From assembly GCF_000190315.1 (NCBI RefSeq), contig NC_015151.1, positions 434,001 to 498,000 on the forward strand: DNA of 64,000 bases. The letters are read 5' to 3'. This stretch comes from Vulcanisaeta moutnovskia 768-28. GTDB taxonomy: Archaea > Thermoproteota > Thermoprotei > Thermoproteales > Thermocladiaceae. Below the pieces are notes generated by a model. It was not told the DNA's origin and ran no database searches. It saw only the letters and a list, made by a program, of their open reading frames with translations. This document shows positions 43,710-51,696 of the stretch, piece by piece; position 1 is the stretch's first letter; every line of letters begins with the position of its first letter. The translations under genes were made by a program, and so were the position numbers.

Positions 43710-44579
43710 TCAGGACCTCACCTTAGTAGTATGACCTGGATGATGAGAATGCAGTGCTTTCTCTGCTAATTCACCGCTCCATGGACCAAGTAGCCTAGGC
43801 TCCACACCTTTCCAAGTCCTGTATCTATCGTATAATTGCCATATGTACATGTATATGGCGTGGCCAAACTTTGTCCAAGGCATTGTCGCGAACATCATCG
43901 CAACGAGAAATATATGTACACTAAACGCCGTGGCCAATGCATAGTAGTTGGTTGGAACCGTGAGTTCAACACCCATTATACCGAAACCACTTAGTGCAAC
44001 AAAGAATGTAGTCCATAGGAAGAAATCCGTAACCGCAGGTTCACTTACTGATCTAGTGCCTTGCCACCTAATTGCCATCATGATTATAAAACCAATTACA
44101 ATTAGGATACCGCCAACTGCCCCAGTTCCTATTACCGCATACGGACCTGTAGGGCCAAGCTTACCGCCTGGTATAAAGGCCACGAGACCTGGAACACCAC
44201 TTGGCACCCACTCGTCATAGATAAAGCCTAGCGTTGTTGATATTGCGGCAAACACGAACCCCCACCAAACAAGTGCATGGGCGAGCGCCTTAACCTTGGG
44301 CTTGCTTAGGTATGTGGATTGTGTGTGGCAAGATGTCATGGGTGCACCATAGAATGGATATAGGAATGCCGTAATTAGCCCAGCAATAAATGCACCTGCT
44401 GAGCCCCAGTTCCTTGTGGGTCCCTTTATGGGCAACATACTATTTAAGTGTGATAGGGCTAGTATGCCTCGGTTTATTTCAATTGCGAAGCCAATCACCA
44501 TCTCTATAACAAGTGCTATGGCGCCATATATTATCCACAGGTGTGGTATTGGTAAGTATAGCTCGAGCATCAGCATCAT
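43710..44579 (-). CDS. Apr-associated membrane protein (AprM-like, NarI/DsrM-type heme b core)
   Basis: A 289-residue protein with about six helices. The fifth/sixth helix region holds H222-x17-H240 in VHIFLVAMMFATMPWTKFGH, the same spacing and PW[ST]K-x2-H motif as DsrM here (H229-x17-H247) and as the heme ligands of NarI. His101 matches the first N-terminal ligand, but the residue ten further is Ala111, so only one b heme seems possible. It heads the aprB-aprA-sat operon and probably passes quinol electrons to AprB in place of Qmo. The C-terminal tail is His-rich (HSHHPGH). Start: several ATGs within ten codons. Confidence 0.8.
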   Translation of the reverse strand: MMLMLELYLPIPHLWIIYGAIALVIEMVIGFAIEINRGILALSHLNSMLPIKGPTRNWGSAGAFIAGLITAFLYPFYGAPMTSCHTQSTYLSKPKVKALAHALVWWGFVFAAISTTLGFIYDEWVPSGVPGLVAFIPGGKLGPTGPYAVIGTGAVGGILIVIGFIIMMAIRWQGTRSVSEPAVTDFFLWTTFFVALSGFGIMGVELTVPTNYYALATAFSVHIFLVAMMFATMPWTKFGHAIYMYIWQLYDRYRTWKGVEPRLLGPWSGELAEKALHSHHPGHTTKVRS

Positions 44580-44604
44580 ATTACTTTAGTTAAAAAAAGA
44601 ATTA

Positions 44605-44623
44605 TTTCACATAGATTGTGAAA
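44605..44623. promoter_or_regulatory. Sulfate-operon palindrome, site 2 (apr-sat)
   Basis: TTTCAC-ATAGATT-GTGAAA, perfect six-base arms. On the minus strand it lies between the TATA-like CATATAAAC (about 44624-44632) and the start codon 26 bases downstream, so it overlaps the expected transcription start: a position suited to repression. Confidence 0.65.
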
Positions 44624-44700
44624 GTTTATATGTTTACGAATAAATTATTATATATTACTACGAATATTAATAAATGCAATATTAATTCGTATCTTAATCA

Positions 44701-44771
44701 ATGATAATATATAATATTTTATTAATATTCATGATAATATATAATAATTTTGGAATATTTTATTAATATCT
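44701..44771. repeat. AT-rich direct repeat, two units
   Basis: ATGATAATATATAAT occurs at 44701-44715 and 44731-44745, each followed by ATTTTATTAATAT; in the second unit an 11-base insert (AATTTTGGAAT) separates the two parts. The repeat fills the space between the end of regulator 2 and the apr promoter. It may act as a terminator, a binding array or simply be a local duplication. Confidence 0.6.
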
Positions 44772-44774
44772 TAA

Positions 44775-45560
44775 TTATTTTACTAGGTTTATCATATCTT
44801 TACTTAGTTCAGCGATTAATGGGCAATGATTATCGCATGATGCGTATGTTAGTATACAATTCTTATCACATAGTCTGCATATGTATACATATAGTATCTT
44901 GCTATTCTTATAGTATCCGATAAGGAATGAGTTATTACCAAGTATTATATCTGGCTTCTTATTATTCGACATGCTATTTATGATATTGCTAACTAGGTAG
45001 TAAATTGAGGTGTTCTTTACGTTTGTTACTGTATACTCATCAATTAACTTGTTATTTATTATTGTATTATTGACGAGTGCACTTAATGCAGTTATCATTA
45101 GTGTGTCTATATTCTCAATTATCCTTAGATTTTCATTCTTAATTATGTATGGCAATACCGTGAGTATGGATACTAACCTGTAATTATTATAGTTTCTTAA
45201 ATTCCATCTAATCTTAAGCTTATTTAGTACAATATCGTCATCAAGGCACTTATACGCTAGGCATGTTAGTAACCCCTTAACAGTAACTTCATATATATGC
45301 TTACCATTTGATTTACCATTCAATCCCATAGGTGTCAATAGGTTGTTCTTGACCATGTACTTAGCCTTCTTGTAAATAGATGAAATACTATATGGAGTTT
45401 CCCTGGAGACCCTGTATAACGTAACGGGACCCCTAATAATTATATATGCGAGCATATCACTCATTACATTATCATACTCAACATTCACAAGTCTCCGAAG
45501 TTCTACCCTAAGACTTTCAGGAACTAAACCTATGGAACTAACATCATTACTAGACTTCAT
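44775..45560 (-). CDS. HTH regulator with C-terminal cysteine cluster (2)
   Basis: A 261-residue paralogue of 38014-38799: winged-helix block GPVTLYRVSRETPYSISSIYKKAKYMVKNNLLTPM, the shared YEVTVKGLLTCLA and RWNLRNYN segments, and a C-terminal cluster C228-x2-C231-x3-C235-x6-C242-x3-C246. It lies between dsrK and the apr-sat operon on the same strand, so it is well placed to control sulfate reduction. TGCAA-AAA-TTGCA is 44 bases before the start. The family name is unknown to me; DNA-binding and metal/Fe-S sensing are inferred from the sequence pattern. Confidence 0.7.
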   Translation of the reverse strand: MKSSNDVSSIGLVPESLRVELRRLVNVEYDNVMSDMLAYIIIRGPVTLYRVSRETPYSISSIYKKAKYMVKNNLLTPMGLNGKSNGKHIYEVTVKGLLTCLAYKCLDDDIVLNKLKIRWNLRNYNNYRLVSILTVLPYIIKNENLRIIENIDTLMITALSALVNNTIINNKLIDEYTVTNVKNTSIYYLVSNIINSMSNNKKPDIILGNNSFLIGYYKNSKILYVYICRLCDKNCILTYASCDNHCPLIAELSKDMINLVK

Positions 45561-45603
45561 TAATATCCACCTGTATTCATTTGCTATTAAGTCGCTTGTT
45601 TAG

Positions 45604-45616
45604 TGCAAAAATTGCA
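45604..45616. promoter_or_regulatory. Palindrome before Cys-cluster regulator 2
   Basis: TGCAA-AAA-TTGCA, starting 44 bases before the start codon at 45560. Same arm length, centre and distance as the element before regulator 1. Confidence 0.55.
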
Positions 45617-45683
45617 TAGAGAATAAACAAAATGTAAATAGTTATTTTTCGGTTGAAAAGCATTAATTTCTATTTAGATGCAT

Positions 45684-47102
45684 TTAAATAACTAGTGCTC
45701 TATAAACCAAGTCCATAAGTCCCGAATACTTAATCTCCTTCCCATACATCTTATTTAGGTAAGGAACAACATGACTGAGTTGCGCCTTGCAGATTGAACA
45801 TGGCCTAATAACCCACTGTGCATCCTTCTTAAGTGCTTCTTCATACCAAAGCCTTGCATATTGCGTAACTAACGGTACTACCTCATCCGTTAGGTTCCCC
45901 CCTTGGCCTCCACAGCACCAGGTCCATGATCTATTATGTTCAGGGTCAACCCACCTCTTTGCAACATGACTTAGTATGAATCTCGGTTCCTCGGTCAAGT
46001 CCCCTCCTCTGGCATATTGGCACGGATCTTGGTACATATAGACTATATCGCCATTAGCCTCAGGATTCAACTTTATTTTTCCTTCCCTTATGGCCTTCGC
46101 CACCAAGTGATGTATGTGCACCAGTTCTATCCCGTACTCCCTAAGCCTCGGCAACGTATAGTTCTTATGCGCCCTCCATGCATGCCCACACTCACCAGCA
46201 ATTACAAGCTTTACGCCTAACTCCCTGGCAACATTGACGTACTTCTCAGCCAAGCCCTGCAAATGTTTGGGATGAAGGAACAGGCCAAAGTTGGCTGTCT
46301 CTGCAGCCTTCGTGCTCAATGTATAGTCTATGCCGATTGCATATAGGAATAGTAGATAACCCTTGAGGGTTTCCATGTTCATGAAATAATCAGCTGATGA
46401 CGGTAGTAATAGGGCGTAGGCAGGTTCGTCAATCTTAACCTTAAGTTCAATACCTCTTTCCTGTTTGATTTCGTTAACCACGAAGTCGATTATGGACTTA
46501 ACAGCTCCAGGAGTTAAATTCATGTTATTGCCGCTCTTCCAATGGGCATCTACTGTTAATGCCGTAAATCTAGATGCCATGCCTATCTCATAGAGTATCC
46601 CCCTTACTACCCTTGTTACGTCAGTCTGCTCAACACCAAGCGGACAAGCATAACCACACCTCCTGCATATAAGGCATAACCAGTAATACGTGTATATCTT
46701 CTTTATGTAATTCATGTCGATTTTCTTAACTGCACCAACAGCTCTACCAAACAACTTACCGCTAACCTTATCCGCCTTAATTACAGCCCTTATCAACTCA
46801 GCACGCCCAAGGGGTGAGTTATATGGATCACCAGTCGTTATGTATGTTGGACACGCATTTAGGCACTGCCCGCAGTGAACACATACGTCCACAGCCATCC
46901 TCACATTCTTATTATTCTCATACTCCTCAAGTAATCTTCTCCTGAAGTACTCGACCTTCTTCTCATCAGTGGTTACCTGCTGCCTAAATTTAATTGCCTC
47001 ATGAAGCCTTGAGACCAGCTTCTCATCCGCCAAGTAATGCATGAAGTTAGATACATCACCCCACTTGAATGGTCTTTCTCTGAATACCTTGTCAAATGAC
47101 AT
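45684..47102 (-). CDS. dsrK: DsrK-like iron-sulfur protein (HdrD/CCG-domain family)
   Basis: A 472-residue protein. Two [4Fe-4S] motifs, CVHCGQCLNACPTY (about residue 74) and CLICRRCGYACPLG (about 143), are followed by CCG-type domains: CGHAWRAHKNY, WTWCCGGQGGN and RPCSICKAQLSHV, which in HdrB/DsrK hold the catalytic noncubane cluster that acts on disulfides. It should reduce the DsrC trisulfide/disulfide at the membrane with DsrM, encoded 15 bases upstream. HdrD itself is a possible alternative, but the dsr context favours DsrK. Confidence 0.9.
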   Translation of the reverse strand: MSFDKVFRERPFKWGDVSNFMHYLADEKLVSRLHEAIKFRQQVTTDEKKVEYFRRRLLEEYENNKNVRMAVDVCVHCGQCLNACPTYITTGDPYNSPLGRAELIRAVIKADKVSGKLFGRAVGAVKKIDMNYIKKIYTYYWLCLICRRCGYACPLGVEQTDVTRVVRGILYEIGMASRFTALTVDAHWKSGNNMNLTPGAVKSIIDFVVNEIKQERGIELKVKIDEPAYALLLPSSADYFMNMETLKGYLLFLYAIGIDYTLSTKAAETANFGLFLHPKHLQGLAEKYVNVARELGVKLVIAGECGHAWRAHKNYTLPRLREYGIELVHIHHLVAKAIREGKIKLNPEANGDIVYMYQDPCQYARGGDLTEEPRFILSHVAKRWVDPEHNRSWTWCCGGQGGNLTDEVVPLVTQYARLWYEEALKKDAQWVIRPCSICKAQLSHVVPYLNKMYGKEIKYSGLMDLVYRALVI

Positions 47103-47117
47103 AGTTCATCACCTCAC

Positions 47118-47921
47118 CTACGTGGTCTTCACCTTTATTGCTGGTCTTGCTATTGTTGGCATGAAGAGGAATGAGAATGGATGCATCATCTTGCTCCATG
47201 GGAAGTATGCAATAAATACCATGGCGAGTAATGCATGTACCTGGAGTATTGGGTAGTTAATTATTGGTTGGATGTTTGGGTGAAGCGTAACCAGGGACCA
47301 CATCCATCTACTGATTATGTCGACATAGGCTGGATTGTATGGTGTTATACCGAGTGTTTGATAAAGCCCTAGAACTATTATTGCCAGTAGTATTGCCACT
47401 GCGAAGTAATCATCGAGGAAGCTAAACATACGTAGAGGAATGCGTACCTTATATTCATTCATTACCCTTACAGTAATTGTTCTACCAGTGATCCTCCTCG
47501 TAATTAGAATCAATAACCCAATTAGTGCTATTGTACCAGCAGTACCACCAACATATAGTGCAATGACTTGGTGAAGGCTTGGCGTTAATCCAAGCCACTT
47601 TTCCAGGTATGTACCTGGAATTATTATGCCGAGATGCCCGATCAATGCAATCCAGATTCCCCAGTGGAATAGGAAGGACCCTATGAATAGTGACCAATCC
47701 CTATCCCTACCAGGTAATGTATAGAAAATGAAAATTCTCTTAAGAACCTCTATAGTTGTTGAACCCCAACCATCTCTATACAGGCAGACATTAACATTGT
47801 AAAGCCCCACTAATCCCTTTGCCGTGACCCACGTGACCACTCTATATATAATGCCCACTAGGAATATCACTACTACGGCATATGGAATGTATCCGTAGAG
47901 AACAAGGTAAAACTCGTTCAT
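47118..47921 (-). CDS. dsrM: DsrM-like cytochrome b membrane subunit (NarI family)
   Basis: A 267-residue protein with five to six helices. Four histidines fit the NarI diheme pattern: H86-x9-H96 (FHWGIWIALIGH) and H229-x17-H247 (VHALLAMVFIAYFPWSKMMH). It oxidises menaquinol and passes electrons to DsrK. DsrJOP genes, present in many bacterial complexes, are absent here, so this is a minimal DsrMK complex. A palindrome site lies in the shared divergent promoter with 48014. Confidence 0.9.
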   Translation of the reverse strand: MNEFYLVLYGYIPYAVVVIFLVGIIYRVVTWVTAKGLVGLYNVNVCLYRDGWGSTTIEVLKRIFIFYTLPGRDRDWSLFIGSFLFHWGIWIALIGHLGIIIPGTYLEKWLGLTPSLHQVIALYVGGTAGTIALIGLLILITRRITGRTITVRVMNEYKVRIPLRMFSFLDDYFAVAILLAIIVLGLYQTLGITPYNPAYVDIISRWMWSLVTLHPNIQPIINYPILQVHALLAMVFIAYFPWSKMMHPFSFLFMPTIARPAIKVKTT

Positions 47922-47959
47922 ACTCTATTCGTAGTAGTCATCAAACATAAAAAATATTA

Positions 47960-47978
47960 TTACACGTAGTATGTGCAA
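47960..47978. promoter_or_regulatory. Sulfate-operon palindrome, site 3 (dsrMK / 48014 gene)
   Basis: TTACAC-GTAGTAT-GTGCAA, centred between the divergent starts at 47921 and 48014, 39 and 36 bases from them. One site could therefore control both directions. Confidence 0.6.
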
Positions 47979-48013
47979 AATAATATTAAAGATAATGGGA
48001 AATTCATTAATTA

Positions 48014-48547
48014 ATGAGTAGTGAAGGTGATAGGAAGAGGAACGAGATCTTGGAATTGGTAAATAGGGCCAGGAACTCCGGTTTCCTGGAGGAACTCAGC
48101 GTTTCCGATGCCATTGATGATATAATGAAGTCGACGGGTGAGGAGGTTAATTTAATACTATATACCCAGGGTAGTGAGCCATTGCTGATAAACGCCGCTA
48201 GGGAGGAGGATTATGTGTCGCTTGCATTGCTTGACCTGGAGCTTGTTATGGATGTTAGCCTTAAGGAGTTTCCCAGTATTGCTCAGGTTTTTAATGATCT
48301 TGAGGAAATAACGACAAAGTTGGGTTATGAGTTTCATGGAGATAGATCGATTGCGCCATTTTTATTTCCCCTCAGACTTGATACCAATAATGAGAGGGCG
48401 GTGATTATTTGTGGTGTAAAGGCGGCTATTACTGAGGATCTATTTAATGAGAATTTCATGGAAGGTTTAATAGAGGATTTAGAACTTAATTATATGATGT
48501 ATCTATCAGAATTACTAAATGGTATTGAAACTACCAGGAGAGAATAA
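48014..48547 (+). CDS. Hypothetical acidic protein divergent from dsrMK
   Basis: A 177-residue acidic soluble protein: DRKRNEILELVNRARNSGFLEELSVSDAIDDIMKS, LILYTQGSEPLLINAAREEDYVSLALLDLELV, then ELNYMMYLSELLNGIETT. No recognised family, no cysteine cluster, no membrane helix. It shares its promoter region and the palindrome with dsrMK, and its end overlaps the convergent DsrE-like gene by 17 bases. Shared control suggests a part in sulfate respiration, for example assembly or regulation; inference only. Confidence 0.65.
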   Translation: MSSEGDRKRNEILELVNRARNSGFLEELSVSDAIDDIMKSTGEEVNLILYTQGSEPLLINAAREEDYVSLALLDLELVMDVSLKEFPSIAQVFNDLEEITTKLGYEFHGDRSIAPFLFPLRLDTNNERAVIICGVKAAITEDLFNENFMEGLIEDLELNYMMYLSELLNGIETTRRE

Positions 48548-48887
48548 TAGAACCCTTAGCAATTTCAAATAGATCCTTAGGTTCCGCAATTGATACACCG
48601 TCAATTAGCTCCTCCTTCTTAACGTTAAAGCCCTCCATGGCCACTTTGCATGCCATGATCTTAACATTACTCTTCATGGCATTCCTCAACATGTCCTTCG
48701 TGGCATTACTCAACTTCTCAAATACATTCCTCTTAGCCATAACCACTGAGTGAAGTGCTAGGTATATGAAGGCTTCATAGCCTAATGAGGAGGCAATCAA
48801 CGCAAGCCTTAGTACTGCCTGGATTCGGTCCTCCTCAGAGGGAGACATTGTTGTGAAGAAAATTACCCTATCCTTATTCCTACTCAT
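48531..48887 (-). CDS. DsrE-family protein
   Basis: A 118-residue protein of the DsrE/DsrF-like fold: VIFFTTMSPSEEDRIQAVLRLALIASSLGYEAFIYLALHSVVMAK, then KSNVKIMACKVAMEGFNVKKEELIDGV, where the single Cys (IMACKVAM) matches the active-site region of sulfur carriers of this family. Such proteins pass persulfide sulfur between partners such as TusA or DsrC. It may act with DsrC here. A palindrome site variant lies 36 bases upstream of its start. Confidence 0.82.
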   Translation of the reverse strand: MSRNKDRVIFFTTMSPSEEDRIQAVLRLALIASSLGYEAFIYLALHSVVMAKRNVFEKLSNATKDMLRNAMKSNVKIMACKVAMEGFNVKKEELIDGVSIAEPKDLFEIAKGSIILSW

Positions 48888-48922
48888 TAGTACTTACATT
48901 AATACTTAATTAATTGATTTTA

Positions 48923-48941
48923 TTTCACATAAGCCATGTAA
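48923..48941. promoter_or_regulatory. Sulfate-operon palindrome, site 4 (DsrE-like gene)
   Basis: TTTCAC-ATAAGCC-ATGTAA, one mismatch (ATG for GTG) from the shared pattern, 36 bases before the DsrE-like start. Next to it, read on the minus strand, is an AT-rich AAATAAAAT that may serve as TATA. Confidence 0.5.
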
Positions 48942-48952
48942 GCCACCTACAT

Positions 48953-49063
48953 CTAGAATAGAGCTTCTTCATCATCTTGCTTTCTTACTTTGCCCATGAG
49001 ACATTCCATGCATCGTAACGAAACCTTATAGATTATATTATCGGTATTAATTTCATTATTCAT
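48953..49063 (-). CDS. Possible 36-residue CxxC miniprotein
   Basis: The minus-strand frame from ATG 49063 reads 36 residues, including LRCMECLMGKVRKQDDEE, a CxxC in a basic context. There is no clear ribosome site and no known homologue; it may be chance. It would lie upstream of the DsrE-like gene on the same strand, inside the dsr regulatory region. Confidence 0.2.
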   Translation of the reverse strand: MNNEINTDNIIYKVSLRCMECLMGKVRKQDDEEALF

Positions 49064-49175
49064 TAAACCGTAGCATTACACATCAATACATACCACCAAA
49101 TAAGGGAGCCCACTAAAGCGCCGAGCTTTAAGTTACACTATGATCACTTCATTATTTGTTTTATGTACTGAGAAA

Positions 49176-49194
49176 TATCACGTTCTATGTGTAA
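49176..49194. promoter_or_regulatory. Sulfate-operon palindrome, site 5 (dsrAB)
   Basis: TATCAC-GTTCTAT-GTGTAA, ending 44 bases before the dsrA start and just upstream of the TATA-like CAAAATAAATAG. The dsrC site ends 45 bases before its start, so the two promoters have the same geometry, one suited to activation. Confidence 0.6.
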
Positions 49195-49237
49195 TAAGCT
49201 TTTCAAAATAAATAGCCCTTACAATCTATGATAAGTT

Positions 49238-50482
49238 ATGGGTACAGAGACTGCTCAAACGATAAGTGATTTGGAACGAGGCATGAAGATGCTTGAGTAC
49301 CTTGAGAAGGGTCCCTGGCCTAGCTATGTCACAGAACTTAAGAAGACGAAGTATCCACTTGAGCCTTACGCCGAGGGCCTAGCCAGGAAGTACACCCCAT
49401 GGCTTAGCGGATCATTCAGAGTTAGGTATGTATTCAGTGGAATATTGGCTAGAAGGAGTAGGGATGGTAAGTTCGTGGAAATTCACTTCAGGACCTATGC
49501 ACCTGCCGGTAGGTTTTACTCAACCAGTTACTTGAGAAAGGTTGTTGAGGTCGCTAAGAGGTATGGGATAGGTTTGATGGAGTTTGGCGGTAACACTGGA
49601 GCGCTTGTTCTTAATATGATTGCTGAGAAGGCTGACGAGGCCGTGGATGCCATTAGGACCATAATGGGTAGTGATGTCGGTGGTTCAGGCGACACATTTA
49701 GAGAGTTTTATGCGTGTCCTGGACCAGCCCTATGTGAGTTCGCACTATACGATACATTACACGCCATGGACTACATCAGATCACACCCGGCGTTTTACAG
49801 ATATTTAAATACACAGATGTTCCCGTATAAAATAAAGTTCAAGTTTAGTGGTTGTCCAATGGATTGCGCCACAGCCAATTCTAGGGCTGATTTTGCATTA
49901 ATCGGTACGTGGGTTGGTGCTCCTGAAATTGATCAAGGATTGTTCAGGAAGATGGTCGAGGAGGGTAAAATAAATCCAAAGGAAATCGTTAATTCATGTC
50001 CATCAAAGGCCATTACTTGGAATGAAGAAAAGAAGGAACTCAATATAGATGGGTCCAAGTGCCTGAAAGCCATGAATTGCATCAGGAAAGCATTTCCTGC
50101 AATAAGGCCAGGCAAGAATAGAAAGATTGCATTACTCGTTGGTGCCCATGTTCAAGGACATTTCGGGCCTAAGCTCGCAAGAGCCGTTGCTTTGTTAGAC
50201 TCAGTTGAGGAGGTTGTTCCATTTGCTACAGAATTAATTAATAAGTACATGGATTTGGCGCCACGTAGACATAGGATAGGTGACATGATAATTAGGAGGG
50301 GCTTTAAGGTCATTAGTGAGGTTGCTGATAAGACTCTACCAAATAAGCCCAAGGGAACACCGTCATCGCATTTGAGGATTTCTATAGGGACTAATTTAAC
50401 TGATGATGAGAGGAAAATGTATGAAAACTGGGCTAAACAAGTGATGAGTGAGTATTTCGGAGGTGGTTCTGGTTCGAGGTGA
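49238..50482 (+). CDS. dsrA: Dissimilatory sulfite reductase alpha subunit
   Basis: A 414-residue protein. Siroheme-[4Fe-4S] ligands are C160-x5-C166 (YACPGPALC) and C206-x3-C210 (SGCPMDCAT). DsrAB reduces sulfite to the DsrC trisulfide, then sulfide. The C-terminal ferredoxin domain has C254 (NSCPSKAI), C275 and C281 (KCLKAMNC), but the usual middle Cys of CxxCxxC is Ala278, so its cluster may be altered or lost. The stop overlaps dsrB (ATGA). A palindrome and TATA element precede the gene. Confidence 0.96.
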   Translation: MGTETAQTISDLERGMKMLEYLEKGPWPSYVTELKKTKYPLEPYAEGLARKYTPWLSGSFRVRYVFSGILARRSRDGKFVEIHFRTYAPAGRFYSTSYLRKVVEVAKRYGIGLMEFGGNTGALVLNMIAEKADEAVDAIRTIMGSDVGGSGDTFREFYACPGPALCEFALYDTLHAMDYIRSHPAFYRYLNTQMFPYKIKFKFSGCPMDCATANSRADFALIGTWVGAPEIDQGLFRKMVEEGKINPKEIVNSCPSKAITWNEEKKELNIDGSKCLKAMNCIRKAFPAIRPGKNRKIALLVGAHVQGHFGPKLARAVALLDSVEEVVPFATELINKYMDLAPRRHRIGDMIIRRGFKVISEVADKTLPNKPKGTPSSHLRISIGTNLTDDERKMYENWAKQVMSEYFGGGSGSR

Positions 50483-51615
50483 TGCTCATGAGTCTCTCCA
50501 TAACTCCTGAACCTAGGGATAGAATGAATAAGAGACTGCCAGTACCGTTCTCAACCCAATTACCTGAGGTTATTAGGAGCAATTATGGTAGGTGGATCGA
50601 TAGAAAGTTCCATGGTAATGGGATCATTGAACACGTATCTGAGACTGGTGATAAGGTATTCACTGTTAAGGTTGGTTTACCATCAAATAGTAGGGTTAGT
50701 GTGGATACTCTTGAGAAATTTATAGAAATTGCTGATAAGTATGGCCTCGGTGTTGTTAGGGCAACTAGAGGCATGAATATTGAGTTCATAACTGATAGCC
50801 TTGATAAAGCGTTGAAAATTAAGGAAGAGGTCGAGAAGTTAGGCTTTCCAGTGGGAGGATGGGGAACATCACTGTGGCACATAACCTCCTGCACTGCCTA
50901 CCTAACATGCACAACAGCGGTAGTTGATGCACCATCAATAACCCAGGTACTTTATAATAACCTAAAGCCGTACTTCACGGGCGAGGAAAAGTTACCGGCT
51001 AAGTTAATGGTCTTTGTGGCCGGTTGCACAAATGTGTGCGGTGGCACATTAGCTGGCGACATAGTTATTGTTGGACACTATGGACAAGCCCCAAAGCCCG
51101 ACCCAGAGAGAATTAAGTTCTGTCTGCCATCTAGCACCGAGGCCCTTAAGAAGGCGGTGCCCGACGTGGCAGCTGTATGCCCTGTCGGTGCCATTAAGGT
51201 CTTTGGTAAGCCGGATGGATCAGTGGGTATTGAGGTTGATGAGAGGAAGTGCATAGCGTGTGGCAGGTGTAAGAATGTCTGTGATTACTTTGATTGGGAC
51301 CCCACGAAGATTGGTGTGGCGATATTCGTTGGCGGTAAGACAAGCAATACAGGGACAGGCCCAAGGTTGCCCTATAAGGTTATTCCATGGCTACCGGTTA
51401 ATCCGCCCGAGTATAGGGAGATTGTGGCTGCTGTTAAGAAGATAATCGATGTATGGAGGAGAGAAGCCCAGCCTGGTGAAAGACTTGGTGATTATATTGA
51501 TAGGATTAGTATTGATGAGTTTATGAGCAAGGTAGGTGTACCGAGGACTAGGCATAATAGGTGCGAGGAGGCTTCGTGGAACTTTGGCGTTAGGCAGTTC
51601 ATAACGTATATGTAA
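50482..51615 (+). CDS. dsrB: Dissimilatory sulfite reductase beta subunit
   Basis: About 377 residues. The siroheme-cluster motifs are SCTAYLTCTTA (C-x5-C) and AGCTNVCGGT (C-x3-C), and the ferredoxin domain is complete with VCPVGAIKV and CIACGRCKNVCDY. ATG 50482 overlaps the dsrA stop; ATG 50488 (MSLSITPEPR) is an alternative. It forms the alpha2-beta2 enzyme with DsrA. The ferredoxin module should deliver electrons to the siroheme. Confidence 0.96.
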   Translation: MLMSLSITPEPRDRMNKRLPVPFSTQLPEVIRSNYGRWIDRKFHGNGIIEHVSETGDKVFTVKVGLPSNSRVSVDTLEKFIEIADKYGLGVVRATRGMNIEFITDSLDKALKIKEEVEKLGFPVGGWGTSLWHITSCTAYLTCTTAVVDAPSITQVLYNNLKPYFTGEEKLPAKLMVFVAGCTNVCGGTLAGDIVIVGHYGQAPKPDPERIKFCLPSSTEALKKAVPDVAAVCPVGAIKVFGKPDGSVGIEVDERKCIACGRCKNVCDYFDWDPTKIGVAIFVGGKTSNTGTGPRLPYKVIPWLPVNPPEYREIVAAVKKIIDVWRREAQPGERLGDYIDRISIDEFMSKVGVPRTRHNRCEEASWNFGVRQFITYM

Positions 51616-51696
51616 TTGATTATAAGGTAATTGATTTGCTTAAAAATAAAATAATAATCCATTTTTCATTCAATGGGTAAATAATGGTGATTCAAT

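Larger units (their letters stand above)
48888..49237. other. Divergent dsrE / dsrAB intergenic region
   Basis: About 350 bases holding two sulfate-operon palindromes (48923-48941 and 49176-49194), half-sites TTACAC at about 49076 and 49131, a possible 36-codon frame on the minus strand (48953-49063), and the dsrA TATA region (CAAAATAAATAG near 49204-49215). No larger gene is seen. Confidence 0.6.

Noticed and set aside
43710-44579. QmoC
   Set aside because: No heterodisulfide-reductase C-type iron-sulfur domain, and no qmoA or qmoB beside it; only a cytochrome-b-like membrane part.
45684-47921. HdrDE heterodisulfide reductase of methanogens
   Set aside because: Similar architecture, but the dsr context and the DsrC partner make DsrMK the better call.
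48888-49237. A structured RNA or second sulfur carrier gene in the dsr intergenic region
   Set aside because: I see only operator-like palindromes and a doubtful 36-codon frame; no stable long helix.
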